Made by a program: the position numbers and the translations under genes. From Aureobasidium sp. EXF-3400 (lineage: Eukaryota > Ascomycota > Dothideomycetes > Dothideales > Saccotheciaceae), in NCBI GenBank assembly GCA_024195585.1, contig SWBL01000082.1, positions 1 through 64,000 of the forward strand: a stretch of DNA of 64,000 bases, given 5' to 3'. Below the pieces are notes generated by a model, which ran no database searches, was not told the DNA's origin, and saw only the letters and a list, made by a program, of their open reading frames with translations. Positions 10,210 through 20,630 of the stretch are shown here, piece after piece (position 1 is the stretch's first letter; each line of letters starts with the position of its first letter).

Positions 10210-11562
10210 GACTATCATCACAGTTGCATGTACGGCTGCTTGAACAGCACCTTATGTCTGCTATGCCGCTCTGTCCTTATCCTCGCCAAACAGAAAATGG
10301 CCTCGATAGCAAGATTGTTCGAGCCAATTCGAGCATGGCTGTGTCAGACATCAGGCGTTACGCATTGCCACGAGCCTTGTTCAGCAGGCTCGCTGACAAA
10401 GGTCGCGGATCTAGAGACCCTAACTTACTATTGGATGGCTCGATGTCCTTGCTTGAGAACATCAGGCAGAGGTCAGCTTGGGCGCGAACAGACATCCTTG
10501 TCTGATCAGAAGAGTGACCTGGACCAGTATTTTGCCAATACTGACAGTCGGCGTGTTTGTGAAGTACACGAGGTTCCATCATCAAGCATAAGTAGGTAGC
10601 CATCCTCAGCGGAGATAAATTAACAGTACAAGCCTCTCCATATCGGACTCAGTTCCATCATAATTTGGTAGTGATTACATTGCCATCTGTGAATTGTACA
10701 CAAGACAGGGCTGTATGTTCTGGCATGTCAGAGACCTCTTGACAGAATGGAATATAGGGATGTCGTTCTGGGACATGGGCTCATGTGCAGTCTATCGCGC
10801 TGTGGACATCGCGGCCTTACGATGCTCAAACGCAGTTCGCAGTGAGCTTGGACCGCTTCGTCCAAACCCCACCAAGACGTCCGTCACTGACCCATCGAAC
10901 GCGCGAACCAGGTTCGCTCCTCTTCTGTATCACACACTTGTCGCGGTTTGTTAAAATAGAGATCCATTTTACGCGCCAAAGATCGAGTGTCATCATCACA
11001 TCTGGTAGCTCTTCATCTCGTCCCGCTCCGTCGTCCAACTTCAGCTTCAAGTGACGGCGCTTCGTCGCGATCCTGTGTGCATCCAGCCGCCATCTTCAGA
11101 CTTCCTCGGTACATTGGGCTCCAAAGCAGTCCGTTAATTCCTAGCAGCATCTACATCCACGTAATAAATCGCAGCCGCCGCTCTCGAAGTGGTGAGTTTA
11201 CCCACCAAGTTCCGCAGCTTTCTGCCAGCCGTCTGGATCAGGAACACGCGAGATAGGAGTCCCTGCCACCAGACGTGTACCACTAACACTCCTTTAGACT
11301 CTGTTGTGTTGGAATTTGACTGGCCACCGAGGTTTACACTCGCAAAGCTACCTATTGATTCGTTACACCGTCATTATTCAGTGCCTTGCATCAACCCCCC
11401 AGCTTCCGGCCGTCGTAACACAACGCAATCATAGTGCCTTGGGCTGCAGACACCTTGAGTTCAACAGACCGTGACGTATCGCGACAGCGAATCAATTTGC
11501 CAGCGCAACAAACGTCAGAGTGAAAAGTTGTGGGTCCTTTTCTGCAAGTCGCCGAATACAAT
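10210..11562. promoter_or_regulatory. Long upstream region of hapC
   Basis: 1.35 kb between prefoldin 2 and hapC, well above the local spacing. I see only short ORFs without family character. Three CCAAT-type pentamers occur upstream: ATTGG near 10430, CCAAT at 10535-10539 and ATTGG at 11113-11117; the last is 446 bp before the hapC ATG. It could also hold an unrecognised non-coding transcript. Confidence 0.4.
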
Positions 11563-12676
11563 ATGTCACAAAGCCCGCGAACAACGGATGTCGAGGGACA
11601 GCAGGTGTCAAACTCAGCAGCATTGCAAGCAGACGCAAACCAGCCGTCACCTGACGAGCATGAGCAGCAAGAAATGAGCAGAGGCCCTGATGATCCCGGT
11701 GATCATGGTATGGGTGTCTATGACTTCGAGGTCAAAGAGCAAGATCGATGGTTACCCATCGCGAATGGTATGTCTTTTTTCGCTTCTTCCTTCACTTCTT
11801 GGTCGGACAGGGTGCGACGGACAAGGGAGCCTGCTGAGTCTGTACCACCTTTGCACCACCACCTGCGTATTGACCAATGCCATCAATGGCCCTGCCCTTC
11901 ACATCCCCATATACAGCCCAATCGCGCGTTTCGACATCTTGACCGTCGAATCAGAGCTGCTTCTGCCAGCCCAGATCTGCAGCTTTGGCTTTTGACAGCG
12001 CGCGGATTGCCGAACAGTCATGTCTTCTGCATCCCGAGTACCATCTCGATCGCAGCCACTGCGTCCCCGAAACACTAAGAACGATGTCGCTTCCGATGCT
12101 AACATACGCAACTTTGCACCAGTCGCCCGCATTATGAAAGGTGCCCTTCCAGACAATGCCAAAATCGCCAAAGAAGCCAAGGAATGCATGCAAGAATGTG
12201 TCAGCGAGTTCATCTCCTTCATTACCAGTGAAGGTACGTCTTACTACTACCAAAGTACCTCAACGATCATGTTAAAACACGAGCTGACGTCCTGTAGCTT
12301 CGGAGAAATGTCAGCAAGAGAAGCGTAAAACTGTCAACGGTGAAGACATTCTCTTCGCCATGACCTCTCTGGGTTTCGAGAATTATGCCGAGGCTCTCAA
12401 GATCTATCTTGCTAGATACCGCGAGGTGAGTGTTTGCATAAATCGCCAGTAGACCTTCGTGCTGATTGATATTTTCAGACCCTCGTCGCTAGAGGGGAAC
12501 ACCAGAGACCCATGACTGGAGGCACTACCCTGAACTCTTCTGGCGGTGCCCAGGAGACATCACCCTTCGAAGGCGATAATCATGGAGGTGCCGTCATGAG
12601 CAACGCAATGGAGCCAACTGAGGGGTCTAACGACTACGCTTACGGAGTCGGACAAGGAGCAGCCGGGGAGTATTAG
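11563..12676 (+). CDS. hapC: CCAAT-binding complex subunit HapC (Hap3/NF-YB)
   Basis: Histone-fold subunit of the heterotrimeric CCAAT-binding factor, 213 aa. Exons are 11563-11767, 12123-12233, 12298-12425 and 12479-12676. The NF-YB core reads [36 protein letters not shown], then [18 protein letters not shown] and [17 protein letters not shown], which is essentially complete. Disordered Gln/Ser/Pro-rich ends flank it. Intron 1 is 355 nt, unusually long here, and interrupts the codon between IAN and ARIMK; it ends with GCTAAC and CACCAG. In filamentous fungi the complex controls respiration, iron response through HapX, and redox genes. Confidence 0.95.
11874..11878 (+). promoter_or_regulatory. 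CCAAT pentamer inside hapC intron 1
   Basis: CCAAT in the context TTGACCAATGCC, inside the long first intron. The pentamer is common by chance, so binding is only a suggestion. Confidence 0.2.
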
Positions 12677-13731
12677 GAGTACACTTCGGAGCATTCGGGG
12701 TCCAGCAGGACTTTGTGTTCTTGTACGGGTGAACCTTGCGAACATGAGATGGATCGACTAGGTCATTTCTGAACCGCCAGCAGCACAATTGCGGTGGTCC
12801 AACACTTGTAGACTTTATAATCAACCAGATTCTTCTGCATCTCGCGAGCACTCTTACGGCAGGGAATCAGCGGTGCATCCACATCCTCTCGATGTGCAAA
12901 GATATATTACGTGGATAGCTATAGAAATCTACAGTTCCTTTGGCAGATAGGAAGTCTCCACTGAGAGTCGTCATGTTAAATATCGACTCTCTGTGAACTT
13001 TCACAACGGATCCGTAGCGATAGGCAAGCACCTTAGGATGAGCTTCTCTTTCAGTATCAGGCTCTCTAAAACTATTATGCATTCATGTCTACAGCCTCAC
13101 TAGTTCTTACTCATAGCGTACAAGGAGGTCCCGCCTATGCCTTACACACGTCTCGAACAACCAGCCACAACCATAAATCAATGAGCCTCGTTTCCTCGTT
13201 CTAGGCAATCAATCAGCCGCTGCGTACGCATGGGATGTTCCTAACAGCCAAATCGATCCTACCGTCCCTACATACCCCTTCTGAGAATTTGAGGCCTTGG
13301 TGGTAGCGTTGAAAAATACGAAGCCATCAACACACGCCAGTCACACTACATATCATGTTCTGAGGCTACTAACACTTGCAAAGGCTCAAAATAACAGTAT
13401 ACACCGTGTAAAATCAACTACGGCCATGCGATTCCGAAGGTATCACGTCGATGCAAACATGACCATGGTCCTCAGATGCTACATGGCTGATACCCGGAGA
13501 TTGACTCAAATCACATGATATTCTGGCCACGCTAGCCTTATAAGGCTCGTCAGCGCCTCGAGAACTCGCGAGTGGTACGGAACTCCAACTGGTCATGCTC
13601 AGTTGATGGCCAACTACTCTTTCAGAGACTTTTGATTGACTTTGGCTATCCTCATAGATCATGCCGAGTCACGGAATACATATCAGCATACTCGAGGGGT
13701 TCAGCAAATCTATACCGCTGTCGATATCCTG

Positions 13732-13770
13732 GTGTTGAAGCCTCGTGTTGAAGCCTCGTGTTGAAGCCTC
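13732..13770. repeat. 13-bp direct repeat, three exact copies
   Basis: GTGTTGAAGCCTC occurs three times head to tail without mismatch at 13732-13744, 13745-13757 and 13758-13770. It lies in non-coding DNA. Confidence 0.9.
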
Positions 13771-13872
13771 GTGTATAAGGACCTCAATTCGTCTTCTAAG
13801 AGACCGGAAGCGCGATAGTTGCATCGCATGGCCAAAAGGGCACTGAACCGGTCACGATTGGTAAGACCATCT

Positions 13873-13890
13873 TTGTTGTTGTTGTTGTTG
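13873..13890. repeat. TTG trinucleotide microsatellite, six copies
   Basis: Six uninterrupted TTG units in the same gene-poor stretch as the 13-bp triplicate. Confidence 0.85.
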
Positions 13891-14319
13891 GTCAGACCTC
13901 GTTGAGCCATTAACCCTGCCCGGTCACGTGAGAAGCACGGTATAGGTTGAATCTTCATTGACTTCCGCGTACGATAAAAGTGGCATAACACCATTCGGAG
14001 TCCAAGGGTAAGTGGAAAGCTAGTCGAATTGACGCGGTTAGAATTTGGTGGTTGCGCGCGTGAAGCGCGGAAGAGACTTGCTGAGAGTAGCATTTCAAGG
14101 ACTCTCTGCATGCTGAAATTGTCTGGGAAGCAACGACGGAGATCAAGATTATTTACTTACCTGTCTCCTGACATGTGACATCCACCTTGTGGATCTGGGA
14201 TGGACATTCTAGACCGCCGGCATTGAACACACTGCTCAGGTCTTTCACCCTTCTGTTCGGTCTGCGTTATCACAGCATCGACTTGCATAACTTCATGATT
14301 CATTTTCATACTACGATTG

Positions 14320-16585
14320 TCATTCCTCCCTTCTTTGAATACGTACTTTCGTATCCTCGGCACTGCTACTTAGAAAGCCTACACCGCTGTCCGCCTCTGA
14401 CCCAGGCCCTCCTTCTTGCATCCTCTTCGCGCAATCCTTGTCATAGCTCGATGGAGATATTCCTAGTATTCCTCCTACGTTGTTGCGATCGCCGGGTACA
14501 CTGAATTCGCGGAACGCGTATCTCCATTCGTTCAAGAACCCACGGACAGCTTTGCCGACTTTGTCCTTGCCGTTCTTCGAATGATGTCCGGTACCGCAGA
14601 TGGCGTAGACGGGTTTGCTGGACGAGCTGTGATCGAGTAGACACGATGTCAGGTATTGAACGGCCTCCTCGGGGTGCAAGCCTGCAGATGCAATTAGTAT
14701 CCGAGCTCTCAGATCAGACCGATACCACTCACCATGCAAGTCGACAAACAGTTCTCCGACTCCATTGCCTTTGTTGCGTTCCTCGTACAAGCATTTAGCA
14801 GCCTCACGGTGAGCCTCCTTCATCGCCAGGTTCTCATTATGACCCCTGAGACTGAGGGCTTTGGCGCCGCGAGCATCGTTTCTGTTCCACGCAGTACTGG
14901 CACTCATCAAGAACTTATTTCTCAGTCCGCCGTGACGGAATGCTTCTGCTCTGGCCTTGAGATATGCCTTGTTTGCGGTTTCTCCAGTTTCCAACCAAGG
15001 AATGTGTTCAGGCGCTGCTATTGCCATGGCAGTTGCGCTGTTCTCACGCGATCCAGTGCTCGACTTGGTAGGCCTCAAGCCCCTTCTAGATTGGATCTGA
15101 GGTGAAGGCGAAGGCGTCATGCGGACAACATCGGCCAAGGATGAAGGTGTAGGCACGGGGCTCTCCTTGTTGCCATGACCCCTCTTTCCATGGCGGCGAG
15201 AGGATCTTGAGGCTGCAGCAGAGCCCAGGGTAGGGAATGCCTCATCATCATTGACGGCCAAGGTGGATGGAGTCGCAGTGCGAGACTGGTGACGACTATT
15301 TGGCCGCGACGAAGACTGAACGCTTGCATTGCTTGACGGGACAAACATGGCGAAGGGATTCAGTGTGGAGACAGCAGGTGGCTGCGATGGGAAAGAATTA
15401 AGCATAGAAGGGTCATAAGATTGGTCATACGGGTTCGAATTAGTGGGTTGCAGCGCAGGGAAAGAATCGTAATCTTGCAGCTGGAAGTTTGGCTGGAGGG
15501 ACTGAGTAGGAGGCGTAGCGTTCTCATCAATGGTCAACCTAGTCATGAGCGCAGAGGGATCGTGAGAGAATATGCACGACTCGCCGGCGAGGCATGTTCC
15601 GGCTAGCCAGTACCTAAAGAAGGAAGTGTTAAGAGGCGGATATTAAGACACACGAGACACAGTTGACATACTTGCACAGATGGTTACTTAGATCGTGGCT
15701 GAATCGACAATCGGCCCTCGCACAGTGGCCCGAAGAAAGCCAGTATTTGCACACGATGCCGCTTTTCGACAAGGTGGAAGGAGTAAGAGGTCTAGATGTT
15801 GGGCTCATGGACTTTCCAACAAGGTATGTCCGGCTCTGAGCCTCGGTTGCACTCAGAGCTTGGGGATCGGCCAGAGCCATGATAGTTTGGCTGAAATCGT
15901 AACCGTTGAGTTGAAGAACGTGCTCGAGCTCTTCATCAGACTTGTCATCACGCAAGACGGAGCGCAGCATATCGTAGGTCGACATTTCTACCATGGAAGG
16001 CTGGACCCAGTCGGAGGAGTAGGAACCAAAGTTGGAGTCGCCGAAAGAGGCATTACTACTGGCGTCATCGTTGACTAACCAGTCGACATTGTCACTGCCA
16101 TAGTCGCCGTATTGCTCGGTAGACAGAGTGGGTTCGCTGAACTGATAGGCACTCAAACTGGGACTGTGAGGGATCTGGGGAGTCGCAAAGGCAAGGCGCG
16201 GTGAGGGTCGCGGCGAGGAGAAGGGGGAGGCAGTCGACGACTTTGCGCGAGTGAAGTGAGGAGGAGTAGGACCAAAGCCCGGCGGAGGGTGGATGGTGGC
16301 GCTCTGGGATCGGGGCGAGTTTGTAGCAGAGAGCGACGAGGGCTGCCAGGGAGCGGGCGATGGACGACGAATTGCAGTAGGGCGCAAGGGCGGTGGTGAG
16401 GTGGAGCCTTGTTGAGCATCGCGATGGCGCCACAGGACACCCAGGACAGCATCCTCGAGAGCCTTGCCGGTCAGACGGGCTTCTTGGCGAAGGACGTCTT
16501 CGACGCGGTCGGCCTTGTCATCCTCAAGAAGGGCGGGGTCCTGCAGCACCGGCAGGCACATCTCGTAGACCGTGTCCGACACCAT
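14320..16585 (-). CDS. CCCH zinc-finger and Smr-domain protein
   Basis: Fungal RNA-associated protein, 718 aa. Exons read on the minus strand are 15672-16585, 14733-15613 and 14320-14681. The N-terminal helical region (MVSDTVYEMCLPVLQ, EDVLRQEARLTGKALED) is followed by a Ser/Pro linker. A CCCH pair spans the first intron: CKYWLSSGHCARADCRFSH, then CKYWLAGTCLAGESCIFSH. An Arg/Ala-rich DUF1771-like helix (YLKARAEAFRHG) precedes the Smr domain, VDLHGLHPEEAVQYL and ICGTGHHS, a fold with endonuclease activity in some relatives. The second intron (14682-14732) is 51 nt, stop-free and in frame, so it can be missed; removing it restores DLHGLHPEEA. A GTACGT near the 3' end could allow an alternative C-terminus. 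Confidence 0.87.
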
Positions 16586-16971
16586 GGTCGTGTTATGCGT
16601 GGTGCATCGAGATGATGTGAGAGACTGAGGGAGGTTACTGCGTGAGTCGGGATGTAGCGCAGGGGACAACAAGGTCGAGAGCGGAGATGAGAGTGAGCGG
16701 GTTCCGGGAGACGGAGATGGGGACGGAGAGGTTGCGGAACCAAGTTGCAGGCAGGTTGGTTACGCCGCTGAACTGCTGCAGCTTCTCCACGCTCTACGCC
16801 ATTGGTTGGCCCGTTCGCCGAGCTCCACCAGCCTTTGGGAACCCTCCAAAGCTTCGCAACGCCGTCTGACATGTGAAAACAACTCAATTACTCAGCCATC
16901 GCTTCCTCGCTGCTCGACCTATCCTTGAGAACAAGTCATCGCCGCTCTGTTCAGTCCATCCAGCATGCAAC
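16586..16971. promoter_or_regulatory. Divergent intergenic region, CCCH-Smr / Yth1
   Basis: 386 bp between the start codons of two CCCH zinc-finger genes. No named motif seen. Confidence 0.4.
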
Positions 16972-17811
16972 ATGGCCGCTGCCATCGCTGATCACATCCT
17001 CAACCCGGCCAGCGCCCCGGTCCCTCACCTGTCCTTCCTGCCATATCTCAAGACAACATTCCCACCCTTCGCCTTCCCCAATAAACACAACCGCCCGACA
17101 TGCGCTGCTTATAAGAATGGCCATTGTCCTCTTGGTCCCGCCTGTCCCGATCGACACTACACTCCACCGAATGAGCGCTCTGGAATTGGCCATCTCATCT
17201 GCAAGCATTACCAGCGTGGTCTCTGCAAGAAAGGCGACCAATGCGAGTTTGCCCACACCTTCGATCTGCGTGGTGAAAGGGAGTGCAAAGAGTTCAGTCG
17301 TTTTGGACTTTGCCCACAGGGTGATGAATGTACGTATATGCCATGTCACTAAATATTCCACTTTGCTGACAACCGATCAGGCACCTATCTTCATATCGCT
17401 CCCACCTCATCTCTGCGCATTGCTCCCTGCCCACACTTTGCCCGAGGCTTCTGCCCTCTTGGCCCCTACTGCAGTTTACGACACATCAAGCACGACACCA
17501 TCTGCCGTTTCTACCTCGCTGGCTTCTGTCCAAACGGACGCTCCGGCCCCCCGGACAGGGACAACGTCGTCTCTTGCGAACATGGTGCTCACCCCAAATG
17601 GATCGACGGAAAAGACCTCAAGAAACCAGAGCCTCGTCGTGTGAAGCCCGAGGAAGAGCTTCGCAGAGAGCAAGAAGAACGTGAGGAAGAGTTCTTTGCT
17701 GAGGAGGAGAAGCGTCGCGAGAGGTTCGAGCGAGGTGAAAGTGGTGGCGGTCGAGGCTGGGGCAAACGTAGAGGCAGAGGAAGAGGTGGCTGGAGAGGAC
17801 GAGGAGGCTGA
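16972..17811 (+). CDS. YTH1: mRNA 3'-end processing zinc-finger protein Yth1 (CPSF30)
   Basis: Subunit of the cleavage and polyadenylation factor that contacts the AAUAAA-type signal, 262 aa. Exons are 16972-17329 and 17381-17811; the 51-nt intron (GTACGT...GATCAG) splits a Cys codon of a zinc finger. Five CCCH fingers are visible, starting CAAYKNGHCPLGPACPDRH, CKHYQRGLCKKGDQCEFAH, CKEFSRFGLCPQGDEC, CPHFARGFCPLGPYC and CRFYLAGFCPNG. The C-terminal tail is a Glu/Arg-rich helix followed by an RGG-like tract (GRGRGGWRGRGG), probably an extra RNA contact. Start chosen at MAAAIADHI; an upstream in-frame extension lacks an ATG. Confidence 0.94.
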
Positions 17812-18370
17812 TCCGAGTTCTGGAAGAACATGAATTACAACACACCGACCCCGATCCTGCTCTGAACGACCAAATAGAGCTCATGGCCAGGTTTGCTGTC
17901 AAAGACTACATTCCACTGGATCACGTCAACGATCAAACGCCTTTCAAACTGGTCTACCAAGTCACGACAGTCCAAGATCAGAGCTAGAAAGCCGAATCCT
18001 TACCCGCCCACAATGGTCATCCAACTTGGCATCGCATGCTCGCTTCGGTATTCCAAGCAAGAGTAATTTGACCAGGAGTCGTTATAACACGACGTGGGAA
18101 ACACGCAGCAAGGCGACAATGTTTTTGTAAAGCTCGTATGAGCATATGAGATCAGCGATCATCGTTAGATAGATACCAAAAGCGATATAATGACAATGAC
18201 GAGAATTTATCACCTAAATTGTTCCTTTGTGCATACTTGACCGTGTTGTGATCTAGTCTCCATTTGTCGCTCGACATTGCAAACCCCTTGATCGCAATCG
18301 CAAACTACACGTAATCTGTTCTTCTCTCTCCCGGACGGAACATTGAATCGTAGACACATTCCAACAAACC
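17812..18370. other. Intergenic region, no gene seen
   Basis: 559 bp from the Yth1 stop to the next ATG on the same strand. It would contain the Yth1 3' end and the downstream promoter. Nothing else is recognisable. Confidence 0.4.
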
Positions 18371-18711
18371 ATGCTCAAAATTGCCGACATCCTTTCGGAT
18401 CTGACTTCGCTCCGCGTCGGCGTAAGTCGTCTTGAACAAATGCAGATGAACAAGCAAAATAGCTGACCTCGAGCAAGGATCCAACTGCTGCCATGGATCT
18501 TGTACTGGCTCGCCCACCCACTAGTGTCACATCTGTAGCGACTCAGCAGATACAGAGGGCGCAGAACGCATCAGATTCAGACGTCGATCTTGCACGCGCT
18601 CAGGACTTGCTTGATCTCCATGCCAACGTCAAGCTGGCACACCGCGCGGGTGTCGACGATGCTCTAAAACTGGCTCGCCAGCAAGTCGACTTGGCTTTGA
18701 GAAATGTCTAA
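18371..18711 (+). CDS. Small conserved-looking protein of unknown function
   Basis: 94 aa from exons 18371-18421 and 18478-18711; the 56-nt intron begins GTAAGT, is phase 0, and ends CTGAC...GCAAG. It starts MLKIADILSDLTSL and continues DPTAAMDLVLARPP. Two helices follow: DVDLARAQDLLDLHANVKLA and ALKLARQQVDLALRNV. No signal peptide, membrane segment or metal motif is seen. The helical C-terminal half suggests a small subunit that binds a partner. I cannot name the family. Confidence 0.65.
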
Positions 18712-18917
18712 TCCATTGCATCATGGGCCTACAACAAGACTCCTCGGCAGGAATTGAAAAAAAGCACGCTTGCTGATGTGAATTTTCCTCTATCTGAACA
18801 TGCAATGCAAGGTCTCCAAGAAGTCATGAGCCACGACCTCATCACAGTCACGACAGTTCTGTTCAAGCTAGGGAATCGCATCAATTAGGATTAGGCACGG
18901 TTGTTATAGGCGATATA

Positions 18918-19853
18918 TCAATATCTTGAAACCACAGCAGTTGCAACGTTGCTTCCTTGGTGTCCCAGAAGCATACGCAAAAAGAATCGACCACCAAGCT
19001 TAGAAACCCAAAACTTTCTGACCCGGTCTCTCCAGTGTCTCTTTGGTTCTTCGTTCACAGCTGGATCAATGACCACGACGTGTGTATCACGTCTGACGTA
19101 AGTCTCAGGAGGCGCCGATTGGAAACTCAAGGTCGATGGTCTAGCCTGTACTTCGTGCGAGTCTTGCTGTAGCTCAGGGGCTGATCTGGTTGCAATGAGG
19201 ACGGGCACTTTGTCGGACTTCTTCTGTGGCTCAAAAGTGGCTGTGTCGCTTCTCCCGATAGCTGCATCTGCAGTCAAAGTATTGGTTGCCAGCAGTGCGA
19301 TGGGACCGGGCGACGAAGGTGCTGGTGGCTCCACGACCACTGCTGCGGATGCAGGTGGTGAGGCTGGAGGCAGTGTTTCCTTGGACTTTTCGGCGATCAC
19401 TGGGGTGGGGGAAGCAGGTGCTGGAGCTGAAGTAGGAGCAGCCTGAGCAGAGACAGGTTCCACCTGTTGGAAGACAATCGGGGCTGGCGGAACGACAGGA
19501 GCAGCTGGTGGTTCAGGAACCACGGCGACGGGAGAGCTCGGTGGAGGAACAGGCTCAGGAGCAGCAACGATGATTGGAGGTGCTGGAGGTGGTGATGGGG
19601 GTTTGGGTTCGGCAGCTGGTGGTGTCACAGCGTTTTCGAGTGTTGGTTCTGCTGCTGGAACCGCAACGACGGAGCCTTCATGACTGGTGACAACGATGTC
19701 TGATGCAAGTTCAGTGACATGAAGAGATGGATGGTCGGCGGTGTGGTTCTTACGCTCAGGTGGAGGAGAAGTCGATGGAGAAGGTGGAGAGTCCGCTGCT
19801 GGAGGCAGAGGGTCGATAGAGACCTTGGGCATTGGCTCGGGAGGATTGTCCAT
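18918..19853 (-). CDS. Proline-rich disordered protein of unknown function
   Basis: Single ORF of 311 aa starting MDNPPEPMPKVSIDP. About the first 220 residues are Pro/Ala/Val/Glu-rich (runs such as PPAAEPKPPSPPPAPP), predicted disordered. The C-terminal 60 residues look ordered and basic: ETYVRRDTHVVVIDP, then HWRDRVRKFWVSKLGGRFF. No membrane anchor or catalytic motif is seen. The uninterrupted frame and ordered tail favour a real gene, probably fast-evolving and lineage-restricted. Function unknown. Upstream in-frame codons to 20039 include a hydrophobic stretch but no better-supported start. Confidence 0.6.
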   Translation of the reverse strand: MDNPPEPMPKVSIDPLPPAADSPPSPSTSPPPERKNHTADHPSLHVTELASDIVVTSHEGSVVAVPAAEPTLENAVTPPAAEPKPPSPPPAPPIIVAAPEPVPPPSSPVAVVPEPPAAPVVPPAPIVFQQVEPVSAQAAPTSAPAPASPTPVIAEKSKETLPPASPPASAAVVVEPPAPSSPGPIALLATNTLTADAAIGRSDTATFEPQKKSDKVPVLIATRSAPELQQDSHEVQARPSTLSFQSAPPETYVRRDTHVVVIDPAVNEEPKRHWRDRVRKFWVSKLGGRFFLRMLLGHQGSNVATAVVSRY

Positions 19854-20630
19854 TGCGATGATGATGCTGATAACAGCTTGAAAGCAGAGCACAAACGAAA
19901 GGCTGAACGAAGAAGAGTAATATGATGGCGTAAAGAAGCTGAATTGATGATGGAGTGTATGGTTGTAAAGAAGAGAAGAGAAGAGGGGGAACAAGATGGG
20001 GAAATGAGTTGGTCGTCGAGGAAGTCTTGCCCTCAGCACTTTCCTCTGCGAAAACGCAGATGACTCTTGCTTGTTGACGACGCTGGTGCTAGGAAAGGAA
20101 GCAACTCAGCATGTCATACTTAGGTAGCTTCCTTCTCCATATCCTGGTTCTGGTTCGATGCATTCAAATCTACATTGTCTCAGTTCTTACCACAAAGGTA
20201 TACATCTGTTCTAAATCAATCGCTTGCTGTTGACTCTTTGTGCAAAGCATCATCAGCTAGAAGGTATACTCAGATAAGGAAGTAGTCGTAGATGTTTGTA
20301 GAACACAAGACCTATCTGAACTGGAAGCAAACTAGTAGGATTTGCTGGTGAGCAAACCGCTACATGGTCTCTGTCTACCAGCTTCCAACTTCAGATCATG
20401 AGCAGCACGAGTAGTTTGAGCAAGGTTGGAGACAAGGGAGCTGCGAGAAGAGCAAACAATCGTGTATGATGGTGGTCTGTGCGTCCTTCGTCAAACAAAC
20501 TCTCCCGCAGCGGCTGGCGAGCATCTCCATCAGATCTTCCAAACAATCACCATCTCTTTTCATCCATTGCAAAGCCCACACATTCGACGTTCGTCCGCTT
20601 CAATTATAACAGAATACCGAGCGCCGGACC
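19854..20630. promoter_or_regulatory. Divergent intergenic region, Pro-rich protein / PWI protein
   Basis: 777 bp between start codons. Short ORFs are present but none shows family character. No motif I can name. Confidence 0.4.

Larger units (their letters stand above)
12677..14319. other. Convergent 1.6-kb gene-poor region
   Basis: Lies between the 3' ends of hapC and the CCCH/Smr gene. I see no supportable gene. It holds a 13-bp triplicate and a TTG microsatellite, listed separately. A 133-codon minus-strand frame through these repeats looks fortuitous. Confidence 0.5.

Noticed and set aside
13732..13770. CRISPR-like direct repeats
   Set aside because: The units are head to tail without spacers, and this is a eukaryotic genome.
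13710..14111. 133-codon minus-strand frame in the gene-poor region
   Set aside because: It runs through the 13-bp repeat and the TTG tract, has no splice or family support, and looks fortuitous.
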